From Chloroflexota bacterium (GTDB lineage Bacteria; Chloroflexota; Anaerolineae; J036; Brachytrichaceae), in assembly GCA_021813225.1 (NCBI GenBank), contig JAKALH010000217.1, forward strand, positions 1 through 5,570: a stretch of 5,570 nucleotides of DNA, read 5' to 3'. The position numbers were made by a program, and so were the translations under genes. Positions 5,272 to 5,570 of the stretch are shown here, one piece after another. The number at the start of each line of letters is the position of its first letter. Positions within the stretch are counted from its first letter, which is position 1. The notes beneath the pieces were generated by a model. The model saw only the letters and a list, made by a program, of their open reading frames with translations, was not told the DNA's origin and made no database searches.

Positions 5272-5570
5272 ATGCCCAGCACATTCCAGACCCCAGCCGG
5301 TGGTTTCACACTTATTGAGTTGCTGATTGTGGTGCTCGTGGTTGCCATTCTCGCCATCATTATCGTGCCGTCTTACGAGCGGTATGTCACTGAATCGAAA
5401 ATCCAGACGGCGCAGGCGGCGCTCGTGTCGATGGGAATCGATCTCAAGCAATACCAACAGGATAGCCCTACTAGTAGCTATGTCGGTGGCTGCCCTGTCC
5501 CACCTCCCACGGAGGATTTTACCCTGTCCTGTCAACTGCTCTCGGCGACCGGCTACACAGTCGCTGCAAC
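5272..5570 (+). CDS. Type IV pilin, PilE-like (5' part; runs off right edge)
   Basis: ATG at 5272 opens a frame continuing to the window end (99 codons plus two bases). It has a short 11-residue leader ending in Gly-Gly. Next comes FTLIELLIVVLVVAILAIII, the class III signal with prepilin peptidase cleavage between Gly11 and Phe12 and Glu at mature position 5. A hydrophobic helix runs to about residue 32, followed by PSYERYV and an amphipathic helix. Two cysteines (Cys74, Cys87) lie in GGCP and FTLSCQL, the start of the PilE-type globular domain. The mature protein would sit in the inner membrane and be assembled into a type IV pilus or minor-pilin complex for twitching, adhesion or DNA uptake. 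A weak AAGAG (5262-5266) lies five bases before the ATG. It is transcribed away from the dioxygenase and appears to begin an unrelated pilus gene group. Major versus minor pilin cannot be decided from this part. Confidence 0.92.
   Translation, partial: MPSTFQTPAGGFTLIELLIVVLVVAILAIIIVPSYERYVTESKIQTAQAALVSMGIDLKQYQQDSPTSSYVGGCPVPPPTEDFTLSCQLLSATGYTVAA

Noticed and set aside
5233..5535. 100-codon minus-strand open frame at the right end
   Set aside because: It is antisense to the type IV pilin signal and helix; the pilin reading is far stronger.

Overview
The window looks like chromosomal DNA of a proteobacterium, most likely a gammaproteobacterium. The evidence is the moderately high GC content, strong Shine-Dalgarno sites, a LysR regulator, an E. 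coli YahK-type alcohol dehydrogenase, a YgiD-type dioxygenase and a PilE-like type IV pilin. This placement is inference from gene families. No rRNA, tRNA, CRISPR array or insertion sequence was seen.

Bases 1-2812, all on the minus strand, read as one gene train starting next to a divergent LysR gene. In transcription order it holds: a small manganese-type cupin (2402-2812) whose metal-site and active-site residues match the hydroxynitrile-lyase cupins position for position; the wreck of a DHA2/EmrB-type MFS transporter (about 2229-2405); a short-chain dehydrogenase (1285-2112); a zinc- and probably NADPH-dependent medium-chain alcohol dehydrogenase (192-1247, GTG start); and a start-less, eroded fragment of a TMEM175/DUF1211 channel-type membrane protein that runs off the left edge (1-185). 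The three soluble enzymes look intact. Both membrane-protein genes look broken.

Bases 2813-2927 are the divergent control region, with a dyad that is a candidate LysR site. The lysR gene (2928-3821, plus) meets a LigB/DODA-type extradiol dioxygenase gene (3978-4748, minus) tail to tail across 156 bases that contain small competing hairpins.

Bases 4749-5271 hold no gene I can recognise but are rich in perfect inverted repeats. These include a 14-bp palindrome upstream of the dioxygenase, a 9-bp-stem hairpin, and two dyads plus a direct repeat ahead of the pilin. From 5272 to the right edge is the 5' part of a type IV pilin gene, a separate functional block.

Working model (inference): the LysR protein senses a small carbonyl, quinone or aromatic compound and controls a cupin-SDR-ADH detoxification or catabolic operon, with a ring-cleaving dioxygenase nearby. 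The transport part of the locus has decayed. The most unusual things here are the HNL-like cupin in a regulated redox operon, the two membrane-protein remnants, and the SDR with an altered catalytic tetrad and a long insertion.
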